Below are positions 23,493 through 32,039 of a stretch of 38,728 bases of DNA, in pieces. Below the pieces are notes generated by a model that saw only the letters and a program-made list of their open reading frames with translations, searched no databases and was not told the DNA's origin. Source of the DNA: JAGTJU01 sp038257535. GTDB lineage: Bacteria > Myxococcota_A > Polyangia > Fen-1088. Numbering within the stretch: the stretch's first letter is position 1; every line of letters begins with the position of its first letter. The position numbers and the translations under genes were made by a program. The DNA is taken from positions 1 through 38,728 of the forward strand of contig JBBSJE010000031.1 in assembly GCA_038257535.1 (NCBI GenBank). Direction: 5' to 3'.

Positions 23493-25316
23493 ATGCGCCG
23501 CTGTGGAAAACTTCCCCGATTGGCCGCCTGCCTGCTGGCTGGGTTGCTGGTGGCTTGCGGGAACAACGGGGCTGGCAACGGGGCGGGCGGCGTTGATTTG
23601 GTGATCGTGGCCAGCCCGGCTGCGCTGGTGGTGGCGCCGGGTGCACAGGGAAGCGTGGAATTCACGCTGCAAGACGCCACGGGTCGGCCCCAGGCCGGCC
23701 GCAGTTTGCGATTGGCACTGCTCTTGGCCGAGCCGCCGGACGCCGGAGCGGCCCCGACCTCGGGGGGCGCGTCTTTGGTGACCACGCAGGGCACCACCGA
23801 CGCCCGCGGCCGTTTTGTGGCCAGCTTTCGCGCCGGCACGGAAGGCGAGTTTCGTTTGCGTGCAACCAACACCCGCAGCCAGAGCCAAACCGTGACGGTG
23901 AAGGTGGCGGCGGCGGCCACGGGCAAGGCCGAAGCGGTGGCGCTTTTGGATCCGGGAATTGTGGCCGCGTCTTTGGAGATGCGGCTATTCCCGGATTTGG
24001 CTTGCGATCAACTGCGCGCCAACACCCCCGCGCTTGATGATCCCGCGTTGGCCCAAAAGCTTCAGGTGTCGGCGCGATGGACGTTGCCATTGTTGGCCGT
24101 GCAGCAAAGCTACGGGTTGATCACGCTGGCTCTAGATCAACAGGGGGCGCTGGCGGGCTATGGGTGCGTCAACATTGACGGCCGCACCCTGCTTCAAAGC
24201 ACACCGGTCGTGTTCACGGTGCCTGTTGGGCGCCCTTCACCCAGCTTGGCCAGCCGCTATTTGCTGGCGTCAGAGTTGGTGTTTTCGCCCGACCTGGCAC
24301 CGGGAGCGGGAACGGCCATCGAGGCGTGGGGTCGGTTGGCTGGTTGCCCGCATGATCCGGCACAACTGTGGCTGGATTGCACGCTTGACGCCTTGGGGCC
24401 CACCAACAACCCTGACGACCCGCTTGACTGTCGGCCGGCGCCCGACGAGGGCGCGTTGGGGCAACTGATGGCGGCGCGTCTGGGTACACTCGCGAAGGGT
24501 TCCAATTGTAGAGGAGACAAAGACGTGGGCGGCCAGCCAAGTCTCGACGCGCGCGTGCACGACCTGTTTCCCGCGTCAGGGTCGCCCATTGTGGCGGCGT
24601 TGCCCAGCCTGGCCGCCGAGGTGGCCGGAATGTTTCGACGGATTCGTCTGTCATCAACGCTTGAGTTTGTTTTCACGGGGCGGCCTCGCACCTGGCAGGC
24701 CTTCCATGCGGTGACCAGCGTGGGATTTCCCGTGGGTGACGCCTTTCACAGCGTGAATCTGCTGGATCGGCCGGGTCGGTTCTCGCGGTTTGTGGTTGCG
24801 ACTTTGGATGAGACTGGGCAACGCATTGACCTAGCGTCACACGGTTTTGGCGTGAGGTTGGGCCATGTGGCGCGGGCGGCGTTTTCTGCGCGCGCGCTGC
24901 AGCTGCGGGGTTTCCCCGGAGACGAGACCGCGTTCGTAAACGTGCTTTACCGGTCAGCCACGTTGGCGCAGCCGGCGGTGGATCCGCTTACGGGCTGCGC
25001 CGCGCTTGACGAGCGGGTGTGTTCTGATTTGGGGCAAGCGCCAGGTTGTTTGCTGGCGGCCTGCGAGCTGGGCGTACAAAGCTTGGCCGCGGTGTTGCGC
25101 AAAGGCTTTGATGAGCTGGATGGCGAGGATTTGGATGTTTTCCTGCGGGGAGGCGCCAATCTGGCCGACCGACAAGCCGACGGCACCATCTCCAGCTTAG
25201 GTAGCTTGCTCGCCAACCGGGTGGGGCCAGGGTTGTGGACAGGTGAGCTGCGTAGCCTTGCGGGTGTGACCGGTTTAACGGGTCTGTGGGTGGGCACCCG
25301 TGCGCCCGGCCAGTGA
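23493..25316 (+). CDS. Large lipoprotein with N-terminal Ig-like (Big_1-type) domain
   Basis: A 607-residue predicted lipoprotein. The signal ends in a clear lipobox (LAGLLVAC, Cys about residue 22), followed by a Gly/Asn-rich linker. Residues about 35-140 form an Ig-like domain of Big_1 style (VIVASPAALVVAPGAQGSVEF, TTDARGRFVASFRAGTEGEF). The remaining 450 residues are not recognised: they contain scattered cysteine pairs (DLACDQL, GCVNID, LAGCPHD, CTLDALG) that suggest disulfide bonds outside the cytoplasm, and a repeated theme of total/accounting-like acidic loops. It lies 36 bp before the sugar-dehydrogenase gene on the same strand. Function unknown; anchoring in the outer membrane is inferred. 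Confidence 0.8.
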   Translation: MRRCGKLPRLAACLLAGLLVACGNNGAGNGAGGVDLVIVASPAALVVAPGAQGSVEFTLQDATGRPQAGRSLRLALLLAEPPDAGAAPTSGGASLVTTQGTTDARGRFVASFRAGTEGEFRLRATNTRSQSQTVTVKVAAAATGKAEAVALLDPGIVAASLEMRLFPDLACDQLRANTPALDDPALAQKLQVSARWTLPLLAVQQSYGLITLALDQQGALAGYGCVNIDGRTLLQSTPVVFTVPVGRPSPSLASRYLLASELVFSPDLAPGAGTAIEAWGRLAGCPHDPAQLWLDCTLDALGPTNNPDDPLDCRPAPDEGALGQLMAARLGTLAKGSNCRGDKDVGGQPSLDARVHDLFPASGSPIVAALPSLAAEVAGMFRRIRLSSTLEFVFTGRPRTWQAFHAVTSVGFPVGDAFHSVNLLDRPGRFSRFVVATLDETGQRIDLASHGFGVRLGHVARAAFSARALQLRGFPGDETAFVNVLYRSATLAQPAVDPLTGCAALDERVCSDLGQAPGCLLAACELGVQSLAAVLRKGFDELDGEDLDVFLRGGANLADRQADGTISSLGSLLANRVGPGLWTGELRSLAGVTGLTGLWVGTRAPGQ

Positions 25317-25352
25317 GGGTGCGTAAAACGGTGGCGCCTGATAAACAAGCGT

Positions 25353-26606
25353 ATGCCTTGCATGCGATCTGTGTTTCTGGGTTTTGTGGCGGCCACGGCG
25401 GGGGCCTGCGCGGCCCCTTCTGCCAAACCAGAGCCCCCCATTCAAACGGCGGCCCCCGCGGAGGAGCCATCCACCCAGCCAGCGCGCGCCAAAGGAAGCC
25501 CGGCACCCGAGTTGTCGGTGGTGCCAGCCCCGGCTGAAGCAGCGGCGACCGTGAAGCTACAGTTGGTAACAGACCAAACCAAGGAGGCCACGGCTTTGGT
25601 GGCAGCGCCTGAACCCAAGGGGCGATTGTTTGTGCTCGAAAAGCGCGGCGTCATTCGGGTGCTCAAGGGCAGCAAGTTCAACCCGCAGCCGTTTTTAGAT
25701 CTGCAAAGCGTGGTGAAACTCGACGATCGCGACAACGGTGAACGAGGGCTTCTGGGATTGGCATTCCATCCCCAGTTCGCCAAGAACGGCCGCTTTTACA
25801 TCAATTACACGTCCCGTCCTGACGGCACCACCCGGGTGGAAGAGCGCCGCGTGGGACGCAACAAAGACAAAGCCGATCCCAAGGCCGTAAAGCTGCTTTT
25901 GGAAGTGGAACAGCCCTATTCCAACCACAATGCAGGCGATTTGGCTTTTGGGCCCGACGGCAAACTTTACGTGGGGTTGGGTGACGGCGGCGCCGCCAAT
26001 GATCCCAAGGGCCACGGGCAAAACAGCAAAACTTTGTTGGGCAGCATGCTGCGTCTTGATGTTGAAGCGGCTTCGCCACAGCCGGAGGTTGTGGCCATAG
26101 GGTTGCGCAACCCCTGGCGCATCAGCTTCGATGCAAAAACCGGTGATCTTTTCATCGCCGACGTGGGGCAAAACCTGTTCGAGTACGTTCACCTTTTGAC
26201 GGCGAAGCAACTGGCCAATGTGGCGGCGCCCTACAACTTGGGCTGGAATGTGATGGAAGGCTTTCACTGCTTCCAAGACAAGCCCTGCGATCCAAGCCAA
26301 TACCAGGCACCTATGATCGAATACCCACATAAGGAGGGGTGCTCCATTACGGGCGGCTACGTGTATCGCGGCAAGCAGCTGCCGCTTTTGCAAGGTCAAT
26401 ACTTCTACGCCGACTATTGCACGGGGCTTGTGCGTAGCCTCGGCTTAGAAGCAGGACGCCTCAAAACGTCTTGGGATTGGAAACCGTCGCTGGATCCTGA
26501 ATCGCGCCTGGCGCGGCTGGCGTCGTTTGGGCAAGACCAAGACGGCGAGCTTTATCTGGTGACGCACGAGGGACCCATCTTCAAGTTCGTGCCCGCCAAC
26601 AATTGA
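25353..26606 (+). CDS. PQQ-dependent sugar dehydrogenase-like beta-propeller (GSDH family)
   Basis: A 417-residue exported protein. A hydrophobic N-terminus with AGACAA suggests a lipoprotein, though the lipobox is weak; a Pro/Ala-rich linker runs to about residue 70. The rest is a six-bladed propeller of the soluble glucose/sorbosone dehydrogenase (Asd/YliI) family: ALVAAPEPKGRLFVLEKRG, GERGLLGLAFHPQF, NHNAGDLAFGPDGKLYVGLG, GLRNPWRISFD, GGYVYRG and YFYADYCTGLVRS. The His of NHNAG is the expected catalytic base and the Arg of GLRNPWR is a typical PQQ/substrate contact. It would oxidise aldoses in the periplasm with PQQ; no pqq genes are in the window. Specificity is not predictable. Confidence 0.86.
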   Translation: MPCMRSVFLGFVAATAGACAAPSAKPEPPIQTAAPAEEPSTQPARAKGSPAPELSVVPAPAEAAATVKLQLVTDQTKEATALVAAPEPKGRLFVLEKRGVIRVLKGSKFNPQPFLDLQSVVKLDDRDNGERGLLGLAFHPQFAKNGRFYINYTSRPDGTTRVEERRVGRNKDKADPKAVKLLLEVEQPYSNHNAGDLAFGPDGKLYVGLGDGGAANDPKGHGQNSKTLLGSMLRLDVEAASPQPEVVAIGLRNPWRISFDAKTGDLFIADVGQNLFEYVHLLTAKQLANVAAPYNLGWNVMEGFHCFQDKPCDPSQYQAPMIEYPHKEGCSITGGYVYRGKQLPLLQGQYFYADYCTGLVRSLGLEAGRLKTSWDWKPSLDPESRLARLASFGQDQDGELYLVTHEGPIFKFVPANN

Positions 26607-26612
26607 AAGCCG

Positions 26613-28163
26613 TTACAGCGGCTTGAGCTCAAGGCCGTAGCGATCCAAAACGACGCCCGTGATGGCGTCCAAGGCGATTTCGGCAACCAGCAAATCCACC
26701 CGCGCGCGCAGCAGCTGGCTGCGCGAGATGTTTAACTCTTGTTGGCGCAAAAGCACGTCGTTGTTGGTGGCCCGCCCCACAGAGAAGCGCGCCTCTTCGG
26801 CTTGCAAATTCTGTTCAGCAAACTTCACCACCTGCTCACCCAGTTCAATGCGCTTAGCATTCACGCCCACCGAGGAGCTCAACCGCACCACGGTGTCGCG
26901 CACATCCAATTCCAAGGCTTCGGCATCAACCCAGGAACGATCGTTGGCCAAGCGAGAGACTTCGGCAAAGCCTCTGGCGGCGCGGTTTTGCACGGGAATG
27001 TTGAAATTCAAGCCAAGCGACGATACGCGATTCTCAAAGCTCAAAGCTTGGTCCCAAGCCGCGCTGTAGGAATCTCGCTGGCGGCCGGTGCTGCCTATGG
27101 TTGCGATAAGGTCGAGCTGGGGACGCAGCGCCACGTTGGCCGTGCGAATGTCCAGCTCCGTAAGCGCGATGCCTTGCCGCAAAGATTGCAGCTGGGGGTT
27201 ATTCTTGAGGGCCACCTCAAGCTCTGACCTAACATCGACCGGCCGCGGGTCAACCACCGGCGACTCCGCGGCAACAAAGCGATCAAAGCTCGCCTGCGGC
27301 TGCTTGCCCATCAACCGCATGAGGTCCAAACTGCGGAACAACACAGCTTGCTCCGCTGCAACAACTTCTCGAGTGCGGTCGCTGATGGCGCGCTCAACCG
27401 CCGCCGCGTCGATGGGGGCCAAGCGGCCCACTTCTATCTGGGCGCGCGTCGCCTCAAGCTGCCGATTCGCCAACGCTACAGCGCTGCGACGGATCTCCAG
27501 ATCTTGGCTTGCAAAAGCCAATTCCCAGTAGCCCGTCAAAACATCCCGAACCACAATTGCGGCACGAGCTTGCCGATTCAAATACGCAAGGTCCACTTGA
27601 ATCCTGCGGCGTCTCAGGTTGGCCTGTGTGGCTTCCGTCCCCAAGTTTCGAAGCAACGGATGCGTGATGGTTAGGTTAAGCCGCGTCGCATAGACCTCAC
27701 AAGCATTCTCGCCCAAGCCGCAGATCGTTTGCTGGTTGGTGAACACGCCACTTGAGTTCACGGCAAGGCGGACACTTCCACCGGTTTCAAGTTGCCGAAG
27801 CAAGCCAACGTCGCCCGTCAGAGAGTTGGCGGTTCCACGACTGATGTCCGTAGGGCTGACCCCGGGAACAATCGCTTGATTGAACAACAGCGATCCGTTG
27901 AGCGACACATCGAACAGCCCTTCGGCGGCCAGCACTTGCGCGTGGGCCGCTTGCACCGCCACACGTTCGCGGCGCAAGTCCATGTTGCCCTTGAGCACTT
28001 CAGCGAGAGCCTCGCGCACGGTGACGGGCACTTGCCTGGGAGCGTCCGTTTGCGAGGTTGCGGATTGAGCCACCGCCGGCGTAGTGGCAACAAGACCCAG
28101 CAAGAGTGTGAAGGGGATGAAAGTTTGGGCGGCGCGAAGCATAAGCACAACAACTTGGTTCAT
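26613..28163 (-). CDS. TolC-family outer-membrane efflux channel protein
   Basis: A 516-residue protein with a signal peptide (FTLLLGLVATTPAVAQ) and two repeats of long heptad-rich helices, the TolC/OEP layout. The first repeat runs through VTVREALAEVLKGNMDLRRE and ITHPLLRNLGTEATQANLRR; the second through SELEVALKNNPQLQSLRQG, SLGLNFNIPVQNRAARGF and VGRATNNDVLLRQQELNISR. These segments are typical of the family. It would form a trimeric outer-membrane exit duct for a tripartite pump or type I secretion. The membrane-fusion and pump partners are not adjacent. It starts 14 bp after mutH on the same strand, so the two may share a transcript. A small hairpin straddles the convergent stops at its 3' end. 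Confidence 0.9.
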   Translation of the reverse strand: MNQVVVLMLRAAQTFIPFTLLLGLVATTPAVAQSATSQTDAPRQVPVTVREALAEVLKGNMDLRRERVAVQAAHAQVLAAEGLFDVSLNGSLLFNQAIVPGVSPTDISRGTANSLTGDVGLLRQLETGGSVRLAVNSSGVFTNQQTICGLGENACEVYATRLNLTITHPLLRNLGTEATQANLRRRRIQVDLAYLNRQARAAIVVRDVLTGYWELAFASQDLEIRRSAVALANRQLEATRAQIEVGRLAPIDAAAVERAISDRTREVVAAEQAVLFRSLDLMRLMGKQPQASFDRFVAAESPVVDPRPVDVRSELEVALKNNPQLQSLRQGIALTELDIRTANVALRPQLDLIATIGSTGRQRDSYSAAWDQALSFENRVSSLGLNFNIPVQNRAARGFAEVSRLANDRSWVDAEALELDVRDTVVRLSSSVGVNAKRIELGEQVVKFAEQNLQAEEARFSVGRATNNDVLLRQQELNISRSQLLRARVDLLVAEIALDAITGVVLDRYGLELKPL

Positions 28164-28177
28164 GGAGGAAGCGGTTT

Positions 28178-28903
28178 CTAAAGCGATGCGCGGAGGATGG
28201 CCCCAACAAACGCGGGGCGCAGGTAAAAACCGCTTTTACCTACGCGCACCGCCTGCCCTTCTTCATTAAAAGCGCGACGCTGATCACGCGCGTGCTTGGC
28301 TTTGGGGCGCACCTGAAGCGCACGGCCCAGATGGCCCGTGAGCTCAGCCGCGCGGCCGGCGCGAAAATAGTCGCGAACAAACATCTCGAAATCAGCCTGC
28401 AACAGTCGTTCGTCGGCGTCGCTGGGGCACCACAGCAGGGCAGCGGACACGCGCCGATCCCCCACAGAACGGGAGGCCACGCGGGAGGCTGGCACTTGCA
28501 AAGCCACAAACAGCACGCGCGCCAGTTTCTGACGAACGTAGCTGGTTTGCCAGGATTCGGCGGCGATCGAGATGGGATCGATCACACAAACCGCCGTTGA
28601 TTCCACAGGTCGCATGCCTGCGTCCACGGGCACCGTTTTGAGTTCAATGCCCAAAGCCGCAAAATCAGGCCCGTGTGCGGTTTCTTCGGAACCACCCAAT
28701 TCGCGTTCTATGATTTGCCCTGACCAGCCCTTGGTGCGCACATTGCCCACAGGAACCGGCAAACCCAGACCGTCAGCGATGTCCGAAAGCCGGGCGCCCA
28801 CCAAAGCGCGGGCGTGCGACACCAGCGCCTGCACGCGGGGGTGCGACAGCGCCGGCAATTCGGCCGCAACAGCACGCGCGGAAGGGGTTGGGGGAAGGCT
28901 CAC
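28178..28903 (-). CDS. mutH: MutH-family DNA mismatch repair endonuclease
   Basis: A 241-residue protein closely following the MutH pattern. KGWSGQIIERELG supplies the catalytic-site Glu (E66, like E. coli E56); GPDFAALGIELKTVPVD gives the D-E-K triad D80, E87, K89 (E. coli D70, E77, K79). TAVCVIDPIS, VRQKLARVLFVALQVP, RSVGDRR, GRALQVRPKAKHARD and SGFYLRPAFVGAIL follow in order. In gammaproteobacteria MutH nicks the unmethylated strand at hemimethylated GATC after MutS/MutL recognition and depends on Dam. No dam, mutS or mutL is seen in this window. MutH is rare outside gammaproteobacteria, so the activity and methyl partner here are inferred only. A Sau3AI-type restriction relative is the main alternative. 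Confidence 0.88.
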   Translation of the reverse strand: MSLPPTPSARAVAAELPALSHPRVQALVSHARALVGARLSDIADGLGLPVPVGNVRTKGWSGQIIERELGGSEETAHGPDFAALGIELKTVPVDAGMRPVESTAVCVIDPISIAAESWQTSYVRQKLARVLFVALQVPASRVASRSVGDRRVSAALLWCPSDADERLLQADFEMFVRDYFRAGRAAELTGHLGRALQVRPKAKHARDQRRAFNEEGQAVRVGKSGFYLRPAFVGAILRASL

Positions 28904-28922
28904 AGGCGCCGCACCTTACCGC

Positions 28923-29390
28923 GTGGCGGGGGGGCGCGTCTTGCCAGCGGCGGCGATCTTGTGGACGGTTTTGTTGGGCGGCGCGTTTTTCATAGCCTGC
29001 GGGACGTCAGGCGCCAACCGCAGCAGCGCCAGCGCAACGCCGCAGGCCTCGAAGCCCGGGACGCCGCTCGCAAAGTTCCGGCAAGAGGGCCTGGCCAGTT
29101 ACTACAGCAACCGTCTGGCAGGCCGGCGCACCGCCTCTGGCTCCACCTATAGGCCCGAGCGCATGACGGCCGCGCACCGCACCCTGCCCTTTGGAACCTG
29201 GGTGCGGGTTACGCGGCTATCCGGTGACGGGCGCGCCACCGGCGCCGAGGTCGTGGTTCAGATCACCGACCGCGGCCCGTTTGGTGGCAACAAGCGGATC
29301 TTGGATGTCTCCTACGCCGCCGCCCGCGCGTTGGGCATGCTGCGGGTGGGTGTGGTGCGGGTGGAAGTTGTGGCGGTGCCGGGGCCCTAA
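28923..29390 (+). CDS. rlpA: RlpA-family lipoprotein (septal ring lytic transglycosylase / double-psi barrel)
   Basis: About 155 residues. The signal is lipoprotein-like, ending FFIAC, then a Ser/Ala-rich linker, then the double-psi beta-barrel: GLASYYSNRLAGRRTASG, MTAAHRTLPFGTWVRV, QITDRGPFGGNKRILDVS and AARALGMLRVGVVRVEV. The Asp of TDRGP is the family catalytic residue of RlpA, which cuts denuded murein glycans at division septa in Pseudomonas. There is no C-terminal SPOR domain. The GTG at 28923 is chosen because it keeps an Arg before the hydrophobic core; the TTG at 28941 is an alternative. It is divergent from mutH and ends sharing 4 bp with pgeF. Confidence 0.83.
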   Translation: MAGGRVLPAAAILWTVLLGGAFFIACGTSGANRSSASATPQASKPGTPLAKFRQEGLASYYSNRLAGRRTASGSTYRPERMTAAHRTLPFGTWVRVTRLSGDGRATGAEVVVQITDRGPFGGNKRILDVSYAAARALGMLRVGVVRVEVVAVPGP

Positions 29391-30148
29391 GCGCTGGAGC
29401 TGATGAAGCCCAGCATTTGCCCGGTGGCGGCACCCTCGCGACGGTAGGAAAAAAACCGCCCGGGGTCGCAGTGCGTGCAGGCGCCCAAAACTTCGATGTT
29501 TTGGGGGGGTAGCCCGGCGGCCTGCAACAAGGCTTGGTTTGCCAGCCACAGATCCACATGCGGCTTCTCGCGGGGCAGAAGCCACGAAGGCGGCCCGGGC
29601 ACCACGCTTTTCAGCCCCTCCACCACCTCCGCGCCCACCTCAAAGCAACACGGACCGATGGAGGGACCAACCGCTGCACAAAACTGTGCGGGATCTGAGC
29701 GGGTTTGCTGCACCAACGCGCGCACCGCCGCCCCGGCCACATCGGCCACGGTGCCCCGCCAGCCCGCGTGCACGGCCGCACACGCCCCGGTTGTGGGATC
29801 CGCCAACAACAAGGGCACACAGTCAGCCACCATCACGGCCACCGCGAAGCCAACCCGCTGCACAACCAAAGCATCCGCCTGTACAAGCGCCAGGTCCTGG
29901 GGCGTAGACTCAGGCTGCACGAACGCCACTGCAGCGCCGTGAACTTGCTGCACAAAAAACATCCGCTCTGCGCCCGCCGCCTGTTGAACGCGCCGCCGGT
30001 TTTCGTGCACGTGCTCCGGGTTGTCTCCCCACTTGAGGCCCACATTTAAGCTTGCGTAAGGCCGCCCGCTCACACCGCCCGCGCGCGAGGTGAAGCCATG
30101 CCGGAAACCGGCCGGAATCACCCGCGAAGTTAGCAGCGGCAAGCTCAT
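29387..30148 (-). CDS. pgeF: Purine-nucleoside phosphorylase / polyphenol oxidase family protein (YfiH/PgeF)
   Basis: A 253-residue YfiH (DUF152) family enzyme. The core pattern is present: HGFTSRAGGVS, ASLNVGL, GDNPEHVHENRRRV, the metal ligands in QQVHGAAV (His), VADCVPLL (Cys) and AAVHAGWRGT (His), and PSIGPCCFEVG. Members were first called laccases, were then shown to act on purine nucleosides, and in E. coli (PgeF) edit UDP-MurNAc-L-Ser precursors of peptidoglycan; which role applies here is unknown. All metal ligands are present. Gene order beside rluD is common in proteobacteria and it lies 17 bp after rluD on the same strand, so an rluD-pgeF transcript is likely. Confidence 0.9.
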   Translation of the reverse strand: MSLPLLTSRVIPAGFRHGFTSRAGGVSGRPYASLNVGLKWGDNPEHVHENRRRVQQAAGAERMFFVQQVHGAAVAFVQPESTPQDLALVQADALVVQRVGFAVAVMVADCVPLLLADPTTGACAAVHAGWRGTVADVAGAAVRALVQQTRSDPAQFCAAVGPSIGPCCFEVGAEVVEGLKSVVPGPPSWLLPREKPHVDLWLANQALLQAAGLPPQNIEVLGACTHCDPGRFFSYRREGAATGQMLGFISSSA

Positions 30149-30165
30149 CCGATTGAGTTTAACCC

Positions 30166-31134
30166 TCAGGGCGTGCCCTGCGCACGCAGGCCGGCCAACG
30201 CTTGTTGAAAATCAGGCGGAGGCTCTGATTCGAAACGCATCCAGGTGCCGGAATGCGGATGTTCAAAGCCCAGCGTTCGCGCATGCAAGGCCTGCCGCCC
30301 CAAATCTTTCGCCAGTTTTCTCAGTCCGGGCTCGCGCGGCGGTTTGCCATAAACGGGATCTCCTAACAACGGACAGCCCAAGGCCGCCAGATGCAGGCGC
30401 ACTTGATGCGTGCGTCCCGTTTCAAGCTGCGCTTGCAGCCGCACGGCCCCCGCAAATGATTCAAGCAGTTTCCAGTTGGTGATCGCGGTGCGGCCCGATT
30501 TGACCTTGATGGAAAACTTCTTGCGGTCCTTGGGGTCGCGGCCATGCAACGTTTCAACCCGCCCCGATGCCGCCGGGGCTTTGCCCACGCCCAAGGCCTC
30601 GTACACACGTTCAATCTTGTGAGCTTTGAACGCCGCACCCAAACGCGTGAGCGTAAGTTCATCTTTGGCCACCACCATCACGCCCGACGTGTCCTTGTCG
30701 AGCCGGTGCACAATGCCGGGTCGCAACTCGCCGCCAATGCCGCGCAGATCGTGGCAATGCGCCAGCAATGCGTTGACCAACGTGCCCTCGTCGTGTCCAG
30801 GCGCCGGATGCACCACCAAGCCCGCCGGCTTGTCCAGCACCACCAGGTGCGCGTCTTCGAACAACACGTGCAAGGCAATGTCTTGCGCAGGCAGATCGCG
30901 CGCCGGGCGCGGCGCTGGAGGCTGCCATACGATCACTTGACCCGATTTGAGCTTGCGTGAGGGCGAAGCACACGCCTGTCCGTCAATGGCCACGACGCCT
31001 TCTGTGATCTGCCGCGCCAGTTGCGAGCGCGACACGTCGCCTCCCACCATGGCCGCCAACACCGCATCCAGGCGCTGGCCTGCGTGTTCGGGCAAAACCA
31101 CAAAGCGGTGGCGGGGGGGCGCCGAGGCTACCAA
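30166..31134 (-). CDS. rluD: RNA pseudouridine synthase RluD family
   Basis: A 322-residue protein with an N-terminal S4 RNA-binding domain (SQLARQITEGVVAIDGQ) and a RluA/RsuA-type catalytic domain. VLDKPAGLVVHP and RPGIVHRLDKDTSG contain the catalytic Asp146 within HRLDKDTSG; LETGRTHQVRLHL and GDPVYG follow. This is the layout of RluD, which isomerises U1911, U1915 and U1917 in 23S rRNA helix 69. The start is a TTG at 31132-31134 overlapping the stop of the preceding 88-residue gene by 7 bp, so translation is likely coupled. RluA or RluC paralogues share the fold; the S4 domain and the length favour RluD. Confidence 0.9.
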   Translation of the reverse strand: MVASAPPRHRFVVLPEHAGQRLDAVLAAMVGGDVSRSQLARQITEGVVAIDGQACASPSRKLKSGQVIVWQPPAPRPARDLPAQDIALHVLFEDAHLVVLDKPAGLVVHPAPGHDEGTLVNALLAHCHDLRGIGGELRPGIVHRLDKDTSGVMVVAKDELTLTRLGAAFKAHKIERVYEALGVGKAPAASGRVETLHGRDPKDRKKFSIKVKSGRTAITNWKLLESFAGAVRLQAQLETGRTHQVRLHLAALGCPLLGDPVYGKPPREPGLRKLAKDLGRQALHARTLGFEHPHSGTWMRFESEPPPDFQQALAGLRAQGTP

Positions 31135-31394
31135 ATCTTGGATTTGATGTGCCCCTTCGAGCGCAACAGCACATCAACAATGGCGCGGTCGTAAAAGCCC
31201 ATCGCTTCCATATCCGGGGTGACCCGCGACTTGAACAAAGTGCGGCCCTCTTGGATCTCGGCCGCGATCAGGTCAAACAGGGTGTCGTTGGCGACGCCCT
31301 GGGCGATTTTGGCTTCGTTGTAAAGCGTGACGTCGGACGCGATGGCGCGCGCCAAACGGCGGGCGCGGTCGGGGCTATCAATAAGCTGAGCCAT
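31128..31394 (-). CDS. Conserved-looking 88-residue helical protein upstream of rluD
   Basis: A small, charged, probably all-helical protein (SPDRARRLARAIASDVTLYN, then AAEIQEGRTLFKSRVTPDME). I recognise the ARRLAR-IASDVTLYNE style as a module also found at the C-terminal ends of some deltaproteobacterial proteins, but no function is assigned. Here it stands alone as a complete gene. The ATG is at 31392-31394 with no clear ribosome site. It overlaps the rluD start by 7 bp, so at least it influences rluD translation. It may bind RNA or ribosomal components, but that is a guess from position. Confidence 0.7.
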   Translation of the reverse strand: MAQLIDSPDRARRLARAIASDVTLYNEAKIAQGVANDTLFDLIAAEIQEGRTLFKSRVTPDMEAMGFYDRAIVDVLLRSKGHIKSKIW

Positions 31395-31552
31395 ACAAGG
31401 GATGAGAGTAGCTGAATTGCCTGCAAACGGGTACTTCCTAGGCGTGGAAAGCCGTCAGGAGGGCGCTTAACCCAAGTGATTTGCGCCGCGGCATGGCAGC
31501 TTCGAGGTGAATCACCGCGGCCCCAACGGCGTCGAAGTGGTAGAAAAACGTC

Positions 31553-32002
31553 ATGAAGGCACTGAAGATGTTTCTGCTCTCGATGGCGCTTCCTGTGTTC
31601 AGCTTGGGGGCCGCGCGGGCGGAAGAAACCCACAAGCTTGTGGCCACCGCAGGCAAAGCGCCCGTGGGTCAAGCCACCACGGTGGCCGTCACGGTGGAGG
31701 GCCGCAACGGCTGGCACATCAACGCCGAGGCGCCGATTTCCATGAAGCTGATGCCCTCAGAAGGCGTGTTGGTGGCCAAAGAAAAAATGGCCCGCACCGA
31801 CCTGGCCGAATCCACCGAAAACCGCGCGCGCTTTGACGTGACCGCCACCTGCAACGAGCCTGGCACAAGAACCATTGCCGCTGAAGCCAACTTCGTCATG
31901 TGCCAGGAAACGGCGTGCAAGCCCGTGCGGGAAAAGATCACACTCACCGTAACCGCCGAGCCCGCCGCGGCCAAGCCGGCCGCCAAGCGCAAGAAAAGCT
32001 GA
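31553..32002 (+). CDS. Exported protein resembling the DsbD N-terminal / DsbC-like domain
   Basis: A 149-residue protein with a signal peptide (KMFLLSMALPVFSLGAARA). The mature part has the layout of the DsbD N-terminal immunoglobulin-like domain: GRNGWHINAEAPISMKLMPS, a middle beta region, then FVMCQETACKPVREKITLTV with two cysteines five residues apart. In DsbD this domain passes electrons through a Cys pair, but the spacing and context here differ (MCQETAC), so redox function is unproven. It ends in a Lys/Ala-rich tail (AAKPAAKRKKS). It is isolated, and convergent with the propeller lipoprotein, so context adds nothing. Confidence 0.75.
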   Translation: MKALKMFLLSMALPVFSLGAARAEETHKLVATAGKAPVGQATTVAVTVEGRNGWHINAEAPISMKLMPSEGVLVAKEKMARTDLAESTENRARFDVTATCNEPGTRTIAAEANFVMCQETACKPVREKITLTVTAEPAAAKPAAKRKKS

Positions 32003-32039
32003 GCCCTGCTACCGCTCTTGCTGCGCTGGCGGCCTTTGG

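Noticed and set aside
23381..23926. A 182-residue N-terminal extension of dnaE
   Set aside because: The added residues precede the canonical FTHLHLHTQYS start and are antisense to a well-supported lipoprotein gene.
26607..26624. Hairpin AAGCCG-N6-CGGCTT between convergent stop codons
   Set aside because: The stem is only 6 bp and no T-run follows on either strand, so it cannot be called an intrinsic terminator with confidence.
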